From: Rhodocyclaceae bacterium
Lineage (GTDB): Bacteria; Pseudomonadota; Gammaproteobacteria; Burkholderiales; Rhodocyclaceae
Reading direction: 5' to 3'
Length of the DNA: 64,000 nt
Assembly (NCBI GenBank): GCA_018261935.1
Contig: JAGTRP010000003.1
Location: forward strand, 62,001 to 126,000
Every line of letters starts with the position of its first letter. Position 1 is the first letter of the stretch. This document shows, piece by piece, positions 34,429 to 43,105 of the stretch. The notes beneath the pieces were generated by a model. That model did not search any database and had not been told where the DNA came from. It worked only from the letters and a program-made list of their open reading frames with translations. Both the position numbers and the translations under genes were made by a program.

Positions 34429-35877
34429 TCAGCCGACGCTGCCTTCCAGGCTGACTCCCAGGAGCTTCTGGGCTTCCACCGCGAACTCCATGGGCAACTC
34501 CTTGAAAACTTCCCTGCAGAAGCCGTTCACGATCATGGACACGGCATCCTCCGCCGACAGCCCCCGGCTCTGGCAGTAGAAGAGCTGGTCCTCGCCGATG
34601 CGGGAAGTGCTGGCCTCGTGCTCGACCCTGCCACTCGGGTTCTTGACCTCGATGTAGGGAAAGGTGTGGGCGGCGCACTTATCCCCCAGGAGCAGGGAGT
34701 CGCACCGGGTGTAGTTGCGGGCGCCGGCGGCGCTCTTTCCCACCCGCACCAGGCCGCGATAGACGTTCTTCCCGTGCCCCGCCGCAATGCCCTTGGAGAC
34801 GATGGTGCTGCGGGTGTTCCGCCCAAGATGGATCATCTTGGTGCCGGTGTCCGCCTGCTGGTAATTGTTGGTCAGGGCCACCGAATGGAATTCGCCGACG
34901 GCGTTGTCGCCCTGGAGGATCACGCTCGGATATTTCCAGGTGATGGCCGAGCCGGTCTCCACCTGGGTCCACGAAATATGGGAATTGGCCTCCCGGCAGT
35001 CGCCCCGCTTGGTGACGAAATTGTAGATACCGCCCTTCCCCTCCTTGTCCCCCGGATACCAGTTCTGCACCGTGGCGTAGCGGATCTGGGCGCCTTCCAG
35101 GGCCACCAGTTCCACCACCGCGGCGTGGAGCTGGTGCTCGTCCCGCATGGGCGCCGTGCAGCCTTCCAGGTAGCTGACGTAGGCGCCCCGGTCGGCGACG
35201 ATGAGGGTGCGCTCGAACTGCCCGGTGTTGCGGGCGTTGATGCGGAAGTAGGTGGACAGCTCCATGGGGCAGCGCACGCCAGGGGGGATGTAGCAGAATG
35301 AGCCGTCGGAGAACACCGCCGAATTGAGGGCCGCGAAGAAGTTGTCGGTATGGGGCACCACCGATCCCAGGTACTGGCGCACCAGATCGGGGTGCTCCCG
35401 CACCGCCTCGGAGAAGGAGCAGAAAATGATGCCCAGTTCCGCCAGCTTGTCCTTGAAGGTGGTGGCCACCGAGATGCTGTCGAAGACCGCATCCACCGCC
35501 ACCCCGGCCAGGATTTCCCTTTCTTCCAGGGGCACCCCCAGCTTCTCGTAAGTGCGCAGCAGCTCGGGATCCACCTCTTCCAGGCTGCGGGGCCCGCCGG
35601 CACGGCTTTTCGGCGCCGCGTAGTAGCTGATTGCCTGGTAGTCGATGGCCGGATAGCGCACGGTGGACCAGGCGGGCTCGGTCATGCCCAGCCAGTGCCG
35701 GAAGGCCTTCAGCCGCCATTCCAGCATAAATTCCGGCTCCTGCTTCTTGGCGGAAATAAGCCGGATCACCGCCTCATTCAGTCCGGAAGGAACCGTATCG
35801 ACTTCCACCGGCGTGTAGAAGCCATGCTCGTAGCCCCGGGCGATGAGTTCATCCAGTTTCAAAGTTTCGGTCGCCAT
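34429..35877 (-). CDS. sufB: SufB scaffold subunit
   Basis: The 482-residue protein is first in the suf operon. Blocks: [12 protein letters not shown]-like [68 protein letters not shown] and [20 protein letters not shown]. The Cys and Glu residues of the cluster site in the beta-helix core are seen ([13 protein letters not shown] region). It builds Fe-S clusters with SufC and SufD. The ATG follows the cfa stop by only 61 bases, so cfa and suf may be co-transcribed. Confidence 0.95.
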   Translation of the reverse strand: MATETLKLDELIARGYEHGFYTPVEVDTVPSGLNEAVIRLISAKKQEPEFMLEWRLKAFRHWLGMTEPAWSTVRYPAIDYQAISYYAAPKSRAGGPRSLEEVDPELLRTYEKLGVPLEEREILAGVAVDAVFDSISVATTFKDKLAELGIIFCSFSEAVREHPDLVRQYLGSVVPHTDNFFAALNSAVFSDGSFCYIPPGVRCPMELSTYFRINARNTGQFERTLIVADRGAYVSYLEGCTAPMRDEHQLHAAVVELVALEGAQIRYATVQNWYPGDKEGKGGIYNFVTKRGDCREANSHISWTQVETGSAITWKYPSVILQGDNAVGEFHSVALTNNYQQADTGTKMIHLGRNTRSTIVSKGIAAGHGKNVYRGLVRVGKSAAGARNYTRCDSLLLGDKCAAHTFPYIEVKNPSGRVEHEASTSRIGEDQLFYCQSRGLSAEDAVSMIVNGFCREVFKELPMEFAVEAQKLLGVSLEGSVG

Positions 35878-35906
35878 TGCCTTTTACCTCTGGCTTTGGG
35901 ACCGAT

Positions 35907-35933
35907 GGCCCACTGTATCGTTCCAGTGGGGCC
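35907..35933. promoter_or_regulatory. Hairpin in the cfa-sufB gap
   Basis: GGCCCACTG and CAGTGGGGCC form a stem with one bulged base and an 8-base loop, between the cfa stop and the sufB start. No T-run follows on the minus strand, so a terminator is unlikely; an operator or mRNA-processing role is possible. Confidence 0.4.
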
Positions 35934-35938
35934 GAAGC

Positions 35939-37267
35939 TCAGGGGGAAGGCGGCGGATAGAGATCCCGGCGGGTCAGGGGCACCCGGGCCAGGCCTTTCT
36001 CCCGGCGCGCCGCAAGAATCTGGTAGAGGCCCATCTCCCCGGCCTCGAACTGGAGCGCGCAGCCCGCCATGTACATGCGCCAGATCCGGTAGGTGGCCTC
36101 GTCCGTATGCCGGACCGCCTCCTCCCGCCGGGACTCCAGCCGATCCACCCAATGGCGGAGGGTCAGGGCGTAGTGGGCGCGCAGGGCTTCCACATCCACT
36201 ATTTCGAAGCCGGATTGCTCCATGCCTCGCAGAACATTGCCCATGGTCTCCAGTTCACCGTCCGGGAACACGTAGCGGTTGATGAATTCGATATTGACGT
36301 TCCTCCTCCAGCCCTCGTCTTCGCTGGTGATGCCATGGTTCAGGAAGACGCCACCGGGCTTGAGGAGCTGGTGCGCCGTGCGGAAATAGAGGGGCAGGTT
36401 GCGGATGCCGACATGCTCGAACATGCCGACGCTGACGACCTTGTCGAACAGCTCCTTCCCGGGGAGGTCCCGGTAGTCGCGCAATTCCACCCGCACCCGG
36501 TCTTCGAGGCCCTCGCGCCTGATTTTCTCCTGAGCGTAATCCAGCTGCCCGCGGCTGAGGGTGATGCCTGTGGCCCTCACCCCATAGTGCCGGGCCGCCC
36601 AGCAGACCAGTCCGCCCCAGCCGCAGCCGATGTCCAGAAGGGTTTCACCCGCCTGCAAGCGGAGTTTGCGGCATATATGATCGAGTTTCTGGCGCTGGGC
36701 CAGATCCAGGTCGTCCTCCGGCTTCTCGAAATACGCGCAGGAGTAGACCATCTCCGGGTCCAGCCACAACCGGTAGAAATCGTTGGAAACATCGTAGTGG
36801 AAGGCGATGGCGTGCCGGTCGGTCTGCCGGGAATGGCTGCCGAAGGCCTTGGTGCGCCAGTTGCGGCGCTGCCTCGACGGATTGTCCGGCTGCCGGCTGG
36901 CGGGGATCTGCCGAATGCTCAGGGTCCGGGCCAGGATGGCGGCCTTTTCGACAGCCGACAGGCGCAGGGACTGGAAGTGCTCCCGCAGGCCGAGAACATC
37001 GTAAATGCTGCCCTCGATTTCCACATGGCCGCTGAAATGGGCTTCGGCCAAGCGCAGGGGATCCCGGTACAGGACCATTTCCCGGAACTTCCCGGGGTCC
37101 CGGAAGATGACGGTAAAGCGCGGCGCATGGGTGCCGAGGGACACCGTATGCCCGTCCCACAGCCGGATGCGAATGCCGCCGGGGAAATCGCGGAAGATGC
37201 GCTGGAGGATATGCAGCGCATCGCGCACGGAGCGTCCTTGCCCGGCCGTTGTTTCCACTGGTTTCAT
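35939..37267 (-). CDS. cfa: Cyclopropane-fatty-acyl-phospholipid synthase
   Basis: The 442-residue enzyme adds a methylene group from S-adenosylmethionine to unsaturated lipid chains. It shows DIGCGWGGLVCWAARHYG (AdoMet site), AYFEKPEDDLDLAQRQKLD, SVGMFEHVGIRNLP and FPDGELETMG. The N-terminal lipid-binding region is present. The ATG at 37267 is preferred over 37291 because GGAGG lies eight bases before it. It is directly upstream of sufB and divergent from the SPW-protein gene. Confidence 0.92.
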   Translation of the reverse strand: MKPVETTAGQGRSVRDALHILQRIFRDFPGGIRIRLWDGHTVSLGTHAPRFTVIFRDPGKFREMVLYRDPLRLAEAHFSGHVEIEGSIYDVLGLREHFQSLRLSAVEKAAILARTLSIRQIPASRQPDNPSRQRRNWRTKAFGSHSRQTDRHAIAFHYDVSNDFYRLWLDPEMVYSCAYFEKPEDDLDLAQRQKLDHICRKLRLQAGETLLDIGCGWGGLVCWAARHYGVRATGITLSRGQLDYAQEKIRREGLEDRVRVELRDYRDLPGKELFDKVVSVGMFEHVGIRNLPLYFRTAHQLLKPGGVFLNHGITSEDEGWRRNVNIEFINRYVFPDGELETMGNVLRGMEQSGFEIVDVEALRAHYALTLRHWVDRLESRREEAVRHTDEATYRIWRMYMAGCALQFEAGEMGLYQILAARREKGLARVPLTRRDLYPPPSP

Positions 37268-37506
37268 ACGCGCAGCCTCCATGCCCGGCATAGAAGAAGC
37301 CGGAGATCGCCAAAATCTAGGCGCCGCAATCAGCCGTAGCCATCAGGTGCAAGCGGTATTTGCCGTACGTATTTCCAGGGTCTCGGGAGGCGGATTTCAG
37401 GCATGCGGTGTCTTCCCTAGCGGAAACCCGCAAGGCCGCGACAGCGTCTAAGCAATCGAAGGTATTGCCTTCATATCCGAAGTTTTCAAGCCATAGGAGG
37501 TGCAAC

Positions 37507-37869
37507 ATGTTGAAGGAACGATGGCAGGACGGGGTGACCCTGCTTGCAGGTTTGTGGTTCGCCGTTGCCCCATGGGCCCTGGGTTATGACTTTGCTGACC
37601 ACAAGGGCATTTTCTACAACCATCTGATAGTCGGTGCGGCAATTGTGCTGTTGTCGGCCGGGGCGCTGGCCAGACCGAAGGCCTGGGAGGAAGTCGTCGA
37701 CTTCCTCCTCGGCCTGTGGGCTTTGGCATCGCCCTGGATTTTCGGCTACGGCAACATGCACAGTCTGCGGGTCAACGCGGTTATCGTCGGCCTCATCGTT
37801 GCTGTGCTGGCCCTGTGGATCGGGGCCGAACGCGGCCACTTCTTCGAACGCATGCGTACGAACCGATAG
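37507..37869 (+). CDS. SPW-repeat membrane protein
   Basis: The 120-residue protein has four hydrophobic helices and two SPW-type repeats, APWALGYDFADH and SPWIFGYGNMHS, the mark of this family of small integral membrane proteins of unknown role. AGGAGGTG lies seven bases before the ATG. A strong intrinsic terminator follows the stop. Confidence 0.85.
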   Translation: MLKERWQDGVTLLAGLWFAVAPWALGYDFADHKGIFYNHLIVGAAIVLLSAGALARPKAWEEVVDFLLGLWALASPWIFGYGNMHSLRVNAVIVGLIVAVLALWIGAERGHFFERMRTNR

Positions 37870-37878
37870 CTTGAATGG

Positions 37879-37901
37879 GGGCGCCGCGAGGCGCCCTTTT
37901 T
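37879..37901 (+). terminator. Intrinsic terminator after the SPW gene
   Basis: GGGCGCC/GGCGCCC 7-bp stem, loop GCGA, then TTTTT, starting nine bases after the stop codon. Confidence 0.85.
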
Positions 37902-38172
37902 CCGCCAGGGAGACGGCGGTGCGCTGCCATGGGAGAAAAGGGGATCTCTTCTACACCGGAATCGATACAGGCGGGGAACGGACGATGACGAGGGGGTTCC
38001 CTTTTTCCTGGTATCCCGGTAGGTTTTCCAGCAACAGGAAAGCGGGTCCGGCGGACCGGGCAAACGTAAAAAAATGTATCTTTGCTTGCGTCGGACTGCC
38101 CAGAAATCATACTTGGTAGCGGGGTCGTTGGATGCTGCCCCTTCGGAAAGCGGCACCCATCAGGGATTGGAA

Positions 38173-38541
38173 ATGTGCATGAAATCATCAAAGCTGCTTT
38201 TCGCCGCCCTTCTCGCCTGTATGGCCGTGGCCGCCAGCGATATAGCCTGGGCTCATGGTCACGGCCATGGCCATGGCCACGGCCACGTCGGGGTGGGTGT
38301 CGTCATCGGGGCTCCCTTATGGCCCTGGTACAACCCTTATCCGCCCCCCTATTATTACTACCCACCGGTAGTCGCAGTGCCGGTCTCGCCGCCGCGACCG
38401 CCGGTATACATCGAGCAGGGAAGCGAGGCGCCCCCTTCCCAGAGCTATTGGTACTACTGCAACAGCTCGAAGGCTTACTATCCCTATGTTCAGCAATGCC
38501 CGGAGGGCTGGCAAAAAGTGATGCCCCATCCGGCTTCCTGA
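38173..38541 (+). CDS. Exported His- and Pro/Tyr-rich protein
   Basis: The 122-residue protein has a signal peptide (SSKLLFAALLACMAVAAS) followed by a Gly-His repeat tract (HGHGHGHGHGH), likely metal-binding, a Pro/Tyr-rich stretch (PYPPPYYYYPP), and a C-terminal YWYYCNSSKAYYPYVQQCPEGW with two Cys. This C-terminal motif recurs in small bacterial envelope proteins. The ATG at 38173 has AGGGA six bases upstream; 38179 is possible. Function unknown. Confidence 0.7.
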   Translation: MCMKSSKLLFAALLACMAVAASDIAWAHGHGHGHGHGHVGVGVVIGAPLWPWYNPYPPPYYYYPPVVAVPVSPPRPPVYIEQGSEAPPSQSYWYYCNSSKAYYPYVQQCPEGWQKVMPHPAS

Positions 38542-38559
38542 GGGTTCTTGGAGATGAGC

Positions 38560-39078
38560 ATGTCTGTCGTCACCCGCTTTGCTCCCCTTGCGAGCCTCTT
38601 GTTGCTGGGGGGGTGCGTCACCTACCCGACGGGGCCGAGCGTCATGGTCCTGCCCGGGACCGGTAGGACTTTCGACCAGTTTCGCTACGACGACTATGCT
38701 TGCCGGCAGTTTGCCAACGACCAGGTGGGCGGCGCGATGCCCGGCCAGACGGCGAACGACGCCATGGCGCGCAGCGCTGTCGCCGGTACGGTCATAGGGG
38801 CCGCGGCGGGCGCCGCCATCGGCGGAAACCAGGGAGCAGGAGTCGGCGCCGGGACAGGACTGCTTATGGGCAGCATGGCCGGGGCTTCGGCCGGCGACAC
38901 TTCGGCCTACGGTGCCCAGCGGCGCTATGACTACGCCTTCATCCAGTGCATGTATGCAAAAGGACACCGAGTCCCGGTGTCCGGCCAGTTTACGACTGCG
39001 CCCCCGGCCCCCCCGCCCCCACCCGCGACGGCACCGGTCCCGCCACCGCCACCTTCAAGGCCTGCGCCAACCCGCTGA
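38560..39078 (+). CDS. Glycine-zipper lipoprotein
   Basis: The 172-residue protein has a lipobox (PLASLLLLGGC), a Cys/Arg-rich middle with YDDYACRQFAND, a glycine-zipper segment (AVAGTVIGAAAGAAIGGNQG... GTGLLMGSMAGASAG) and a Pro-rich tail. Likely an outer-membrane lipoprotein related to YMGG/glycine-zipper proteins. The ATG at 38560 is preferred because GGAG lies six bases before it. It follows the His-rich gene by 18 bases and may be in one operon. Confidence 0.75.
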   Translation: MSVVTRFAPLASLLLLGGCVTYPTGPSVMVLPGTGRTFDQFRYDDYACRQFANDQVGGAMPGQTANDAMARSAVAGTVIGAAAGAAIGGNQGAGVGAGTGLLMGSMAGASAGDTSAYGAQRRYDYAFIQCMYAKGHRVPVSGQFTTAPPAPPPPPATAPVPPPPPSRPAPTR

Positions 39079-39101
39079 TAGCCCAAAGCGGGCAAGGGGA
39101 T

Positions 39102-39554
39102 TCAGGAGAGGTCTTCCTTCTTGATGACGGGAAGGCGGATCACGCCGATGCCTTCTTCCTGCAGGGCCTCGTATTCCTCGTCCGTCGTCTGGCCGCGAAT
39201 GGGCCTTTCAGGCGCTTCGTTGTAATGAATGCGCCGGGCCTCTTCGGCAAAGGCAGTGCCCACGTCTTCGCTCGCGCCCAGCATCAGGTTGGCCAGCTGG
39301 CGATACAGGGCTAGAGCCTGGGAACCCACCGGCAGCGCGGCGGAAACCTGCGTCGCCGACTCTGGCTGCGGCTTTTCCCCTTCCCGGGGAGTCGTCGAGA
39401 TGGCAACAGCGGATGGTACCCGGCGCACGACTTCGCTGTCGCACTGGGGACAAGTGATGAGGCGGCGTTCCAGTTGGGAGTCGAAATCTTCGGCGCTTCG
39501 GAACCATCCCTCGAAGCGGTGCTGGCTGTCGCAGCAGAGGTCGTAGATGATCAT
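39102..39554 (-). CDS. DUF1178 zinc-ribbon protein
   Basis: The 150-residue protein has the DUF1178 start MIIYDLCCDSQHRFEGWFRS, a Cys pair CPQCDSEVVRRVPS and a C-terminal EEARRIHYNEAPERPIRGQ followed by EEGIGVIRLP. Two CxxC-like sites suggest zinc binding. Family function is unknown. It is downstream of the tRNA cluster on the same strand. Confidence 0.85.
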   Translation of the reverse strand: MIIYDLCCDSQHRFEGWFRSAEDFDSQLERRLITCPQCDSEVVRRVPSAVAISTTPREGEKPQPESATQVSAALPVGSQALALYRQLANLMLGASEDVGTAFAEEARRIHYNEAPERPIRGQTTDEEYEALQEEGIGVIRLPVIKKEDLS

Positions 39555-39577
39555 GGGGGCGGATCATAGCATGTCGA

Positions 39578-39662
39578 TGGTGCCCGGAGCGGGAATCGAA
39601 CCCGCACGCCTTGCGGCTCCGGATTTTAAGTCCGGTATGTCTACCAATTTCATCATCCGGGC
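39578..39662 (-). tRNA. leuZ: tRNA-Leu (anticodon TAA)
   Basis: The minus strand shows GCCCGGA acceptor, long variable arm, TPsiC arm GGTTCGATTC and encoded CCA. The anticodon loop CTTAAAA gives anticodon TAA. It is last of the cluster, as leuZ in the E. coli pgsA-glyW-cysT-leuZ order. Confidence 0.93.
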
Positions 39663-39681
39663 ATATCGTTCGCCAGATACG

Positions 39682-39714
39682 AAAAAGGGAAAGTGCATCG
39701 CACTTTCCCTTTTT
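39682..39714. terminator. Perfect 15-bp hairpin between tRNA-Gly and tRNA-Leu
   Basis: AAAAAGGGAAAGTGC and GCACTTTCCCTTTTT pair fully with a 3-base loop. Both strands end with a T5 run, so it can act as a bidirectional terminator. It separates tRNA-Leu from the rest of the cluster. Confidence 0.7.
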
Positions 39715-39717
39715 ATC

Positions 39718-39793
39718 TGGAGCGGCAGAAGAGTCTCGAACTCTCGACCTCAACCTTGGCAAGGTTGCGCTCTACCAACTGAGCTACTGCCGC
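39718..39793 (-). tRNA. tRNA-Gly (anticodon GCC), copy 2
   Basis: The minus strand reads GCGGCAGTAGCTCAGTTGG with anticodon loop TTGCCAA (GCC) and encoded CCA. All 76 bases are identical to the copy at 39937-40012. Confidence 0.95.
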
Positions 39794-39800
39794 AAAACCT

Positions 39801-39874
39801 TGGAGGCGCGAGCCGGAGTCGAACCGACCTACACGGATTTGCAATCCGGTGCATAACCGCTTTGCTATCGCGCC
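39801..39874 (-). tRNA. cysT: tRNA-Cys (anticodon GCA)
   Basis: The minus strand reads GGCGCGATAGCAAAGCGGT with anticodon stem-loop GGATTGCAAATCC (GCA) and encoded CCA. It lies between two identical tRNA-Gly genes. Confidence 0.95.
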
Positions 39875-39936
39875 GTGCAAAAAATCGCACCTTACAACCA
39901 ACCAGGAAAAGCCACAACGCTTTCCCCAAGCAAAAC

Positions 39937-40012
39937 TGGAGCGGCAGAAGAGTCTCGAACTCTCGACCTCAACCTTGGCAAGGTTGCGCTCTACCAACTG
40001 AGCTACTGCCGC
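39937..40012 (-). tRNA. glyW: tRNA-Gly (anticodon GCC), copy 1
   Basis: Same 76-base sequence as 39718-39793, with anticodon GCC and encoded CCA. It is first in the cluster, 39 bases after pgsA, as glyW in E. coli. Confidence 0.95.
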
Positions 40013-40051
40013 GTCGAACAGGCGCGCATTATAGACCTTGGATATCCAATG

Positions 40052-40633
40052 TCAACCTTGATCTCCACTGCGCCGGGCAATTTCCGGCCATGCCATCCGC
40101 AGGTAATACCCCATGGACCACAAGGTCAGGAGGGTAGCGATCCAGATGAGCCAGGTTCCGATATGCATCGTGTCGGTGCCGAACAGCGGGGCATGATAGA
40201 GAAGGAGCGGGATGGCCATCATCTGGGCCGTGGTCTTGATCTTGCCCAGCATGGACACCGCCACGCTCTTCGAGGCGCCGATCTTGGCCATCCATTCCCG
40301 CAGGGCCGAAATGGTGATTTCCCGGCCGATGATGATGGTGGCGACAATGGCATCGGCCCGATCCAGTTGCACCAGGATGATCAACGCCGCCGCAACCATG
40401 AGCTTATCGGCCACCGGGTCGAGAAAGGCGCCGAAGGCCGAGGTCTGGTTCAGGCGGCGGGCGAGATAGCCGTCGGCCCAATCGGTCAGCGCCGCGGCGA
40501 TGAAGATGAGGGTCGCGGCCAGGTTACGCTCTGGCAGGGTGAGCCAGCTTCCAGGCAGGTAATAGACCGCGATCAGGAGCGGGATGGCCACGATACGCAG
40601 CCAAGTCAGCAGGATGGGAAGGTTAAAGGGCAT
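40052..40633 (-). CDS. pgsA: CDP-diacylglycerol-glycerol-3-phosphate 3-phosphatidyltransferase
   Basis: The 193-residue membrane enzyme makes phosphatidylglycerol-phosphate. It has the CDP-alcohol phosphotransferase motif DWADGYLARRLNQTSAFG, then FLDPVADK, and four or five membrane helices. The ATG overlaps the uvrC TAA as TAATG, so it is coupled to uvrC. The tRNA cluster follows, as in E. coli. Confidence 0.94.
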   Translation of the reverse strand: MPFNLPILLTWLRIVAIPLLIAVYYLPGSWLTLPERNLAATLIFIAAALTDWADGYLARRLNQTSAFGAFLDPVADKLMVAAALIILVQLDRADAIVATIIIGREITISALREWMAKIGASKSVAVSMLGKIKTTAQMMAIPLLLYHAPLFGTDTMHIGTWLIWIATLLTLWSMGYYLRMAWPEIARRSGDQG

Positions 40634-42444
40634 TAGTGCAATGCAGCGTAAATTTTTTCGGCCAGGGCCCTGCTGATGCCAGGTACCGCCGCCAGTTGAT
40701 CGATGCTGGCCTCCAGAACCCCAGACAGGCCGCCGAATTGCGCCACCAGCGCCTTCCGCCGCGCCCCGCCGACACCGGAAATGCTTTCCAGCTTCGATGT
40801 CTTGCGGGCCTTGCCGCGCTGGGCGCGGTGCCCCGTGATGGCAAACCGGTGGGCCTCGTCGCGGATTTCCTGGATCAGATGCAGGGCCGGGTGCTCCGGC
40901 GGCAATTGTAGCGGTTCCCTTCCCTCCGGGAAAATCAAGGTTTCCAGCCCCGGCTTTCTTTCTTCCCCCTTGGCGACCCCGAGCATGGGGATGCTGGTGA
41001 GGCCAAGATCGGCCAGGGCAGCCCAGGCGGAACTCACCTGCCCCTTGCCGCCATCGATGAGGATGAGGTCCGGCGCTGCGCCCTCCCCTTCCGCCAGGCT
41101 GTCGTAGCGCCGCGTGACGGCCTGGCGCATGGCGGCGTAATCGTCCCCGGGCTGGATGTCACGGATGTTGTAGCGCCGGTATTCCGATTTGCGCATGCCG
41201 TTGCCGTGATAGACCACGCAGGAGGCCACCGTCGCCTCTCCCTGAGTATGGCTGATATCGAAACACTCGATACGCTGAAGGGGGTCGGGCAACCCCAGGG
41301 CCTCCTGCAGGGCTGCCAGGCGCTTTTCCTGGAGGGCGGTAGCCTGGCTGCGGGCGGCAATGGCCAGGCGGGCGTTCTGCACCGCCATCTCGACCCACAT
41401 GCGGTGACTCACCGCCCGAGCCTCCTGGATCGGTACCGGGCGTCCGACCAGCTCGGCCAGCATGGCCGCGGCTTCGCCCCCCTCTTCCTCGGCCGGCAGC
41501 GGGGAAGCCAGGATACGAGCCGGGGCCGGATGGGCGCCGTAGTGTTGCAGCAGGAATGCCGCCACCGCCTCGGCGGGCGTCGACTCGGCCGCATTGACGG
41601 GAAAGAGCGGCCGGTCCCCGAGATGGCGGCCACCCCGCACCATGGCCAGGTTGACGCAAAGCTGCCCGGCCTCCCGGACGGCCACGATGACATCGGCGTC
41701 TTCCCCCTTGTTGCTGGAAACGTACTGCTTTTCCTGAACCTGCCGCAGGGACTGGATCTGATCCCGATACAGGGCGGCGTGCTCGAAAGCGAGGCGCTGG
41801 GCCGCTTCGTCCATGGATTCGGTGAGGCGCCGGATGACCTCCTGCTGCTTACCCAGGAGGAAAAGCGAGGCGAACTGGACGTCGGCGGCGTAGGCCTCCG
41901 GGCTGACGAGACCGACGCAGGGCCCGCTGCAGCGCTTGATCTGATAGAGCAGGCAGGGGCGGGAACGGTTGGCGAAGACGGTATCTTCGCAGGTGCGCAG
42001 GCGGAACATCTTCTGCAGCAGGTGAATGCTGTCGCGCACCGCCCAACTGGACGGGAAAGGCCCGAAATAATCGGCCTTCCGATCCGGGTTGCCCCGGAAG
42101 AACCCCAGGCGGGGATACGGGCCGCGGGTCACCACGATATAGGGATAGGACTTGTCGTCGCGAAAGAGGATGTTGTAGCGGGGCGACAGGGACTTGATGA
42201 GATTGTTTTCGAGCAGCAGGGCTTCCGCTTCGGACCGCGTCACCGTCGTCTCGATGGCGGCGATCTGGCTCACCATGTGGGCGATGCGTGGACTCGACAG
42301 GTTTTCCCGGAAATAGGACGACACCCGCTTCTTCAGGTTCTTTGCCTTCCCGACATAGAGCACCGCCCCGTCGGCCCCCAGCATGCGGTAGACCCCGGGC
42401 AGCTCCGTCAGCGTCGCGAGAAAGGCCTTGGCGTCGAAACTCAT
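40633..42444 (-). CDS. uvrC: UvrC excinuclease subunit
   Basis: The 603-residue nuclease makes both incisions in nucleotide excision repair. It has the GIY-YIG domain (GVYRMLGADGAVLYVGKAKN), UvrB-binding region, RNase-H-like 5' nuclease site (FDISHTQGEATVASCVV, LILIDGGKGQV) and a C-terminal helix-hairpin-helix (ISGVGGARRKALVAQFGG). The ATG at 42444 overlaps the UDG stop as ATGA; the longer upstream frame is inside the UDG gene. Confidence 0.95.
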   Translation of the reverse strand: MSFDAKAFLATLTELPGVYRMLGADGAVLYVGKAKNLKKRVSSYFRENLSSPRIAHMVSQIAAIETTVTRSEAEALLLENNLIKSLSPRYNILFRDDKSYPYIVVTRGPYPRLGFFRGNPDRKADYFGPFPSSWAVRDSIHLLQKMFRLRTCEDTVFANRSRPCLLYQIKRCSGPCVGLVSPEAYAADVQFASLFLLGKQQEVIRRLTESMDEAAQRLAFEHAALYRDQIQSLRQVQEKQYVSSNKGEDADVIVAVREAGQLCVNLAMVRGGRHLGDRPLFPVNAAESTPAEAVAAFLLQHYGAHPAPARILASPLPAEEEGGEAAAMLAELVGRPVPIQEARAVSHRMWVEMAVQNARLAIAARSQATALQEKRLAALQEALGLPDPLQRIECFDISHTQGEATVASCVVYHGNGMRKSEYRRYNIRDIQPGDDYAAMRQAVTRRYDSLAEGEGAAPDLILIDGGKGQVSSAWAALADLGLTSIPMLGVAKGEERKPGLETLIFPEGREPLQLPPEHPALHLIQEIRDEAHRFAITGHRAQRGKARKTSKLESISGVGGARRKALVAQFGGLSGVLEASIDQLAAVPGISRALAEKIYAALH

Positions 42445-43091
42445 TGATCCAGGTAGCGGCGCACGCCTTCGAAAACGGCCTCGAAGCTTTCCCGGGTCAA
42501 CCGGCCGGTACGCCAGTTGTAGCCGCTGCAGTGGTAGCTGTCGAAGAGGACGACGCCATTCGGCAACGGGTGCCGGACGTTGTGCCCGAAAACGCAGTCC
42601 TTCGCCTTGAGGCCGTGGGCCCACAGCACGCTCTGGTGGGCAATGGCGCCGAGGGCCAGGATAGCCTCCAGTTTGGGCATGGCGGCCATTTCCTCCTTCA
42701 GATAGCCGTTGCACTGGCGGATTTCGGCAGTCGTCGGCTTGTTGGCCGGCGGCAGGCAGCGCACCGCATTGGTAATGCGGCAGTCCGCCAAATGCATCGC
42801 GGGATTGCCCCAACCGCTGGCATCCAGGGGTTCCGGAACGCTGGCAAAACCGAATCGATGGAGGGCCGGATAGAGGAGCTCTCCCGCCACGTCACCGGTG
42901 AAGGGACGGCCGGTGCGATTGGCTCCCCGCTCGCCGGGGGCCAGGCCGACCACCAGCAGGCGGGCGCTGAGGTCACCGAAGGGAGGGACGGGGTGGGCAT
43001 GCCAGCTAGGCTCCCGCTGGCGAATGCGGGCAAGGTGTTCGGCCAGCCGGGGGCAGGCCATGCAATGGGCCGGATGGATGAAGGTAGTCAT
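42441..43091 (-). CDS. Family 5 (UDGb-type) uracil-DNA glycosylase
   Basis: The 216-residue enzyme has the Fe-S Cys CMACPRL near the N-terminus, motif GLAPGERGANRTGRPFTGD (UDGb catalytic region) and C-terminal FDSYHCSGYNWRTGRLT, where the conserved His lies. It removes uracil from DNA. It is coupled to uvrC, forming a repair operon with pgsA. It is divergent from earP, with only 14 bases between the starts. Confidence 0.88.
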   Translation of the reverse strand: MTTFIHPAHCMACPRLAEHLARIRQREPSWHAHPVPPFGDLSARLLVVGLAPGERGANRTGRPFTGDVAGELLYPALHRFGFASVPEPLDASGWGNPAMHLADCRITNAVRCLPPANKPTTAEIRQCNGYLKEEMAAMPKLEAILALGAIAHQSVLWAHGLKAKDCVFGHNVRHPLPNGVVLFDSYHCSGYNWRTGRLTRESFEAVFEGVRRYLDQ

Positions 43092-43105
43092 CAGGGGATG
43101 TTAAC

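Noticed and set aside
39547-40637. Plus-strand frames of about 200 codons over the tRNA cluster
   Set aside because: They translate tRNA genes and pgsA antisense, with repeated peptides that reflect the duplicated tRNA-Gly.
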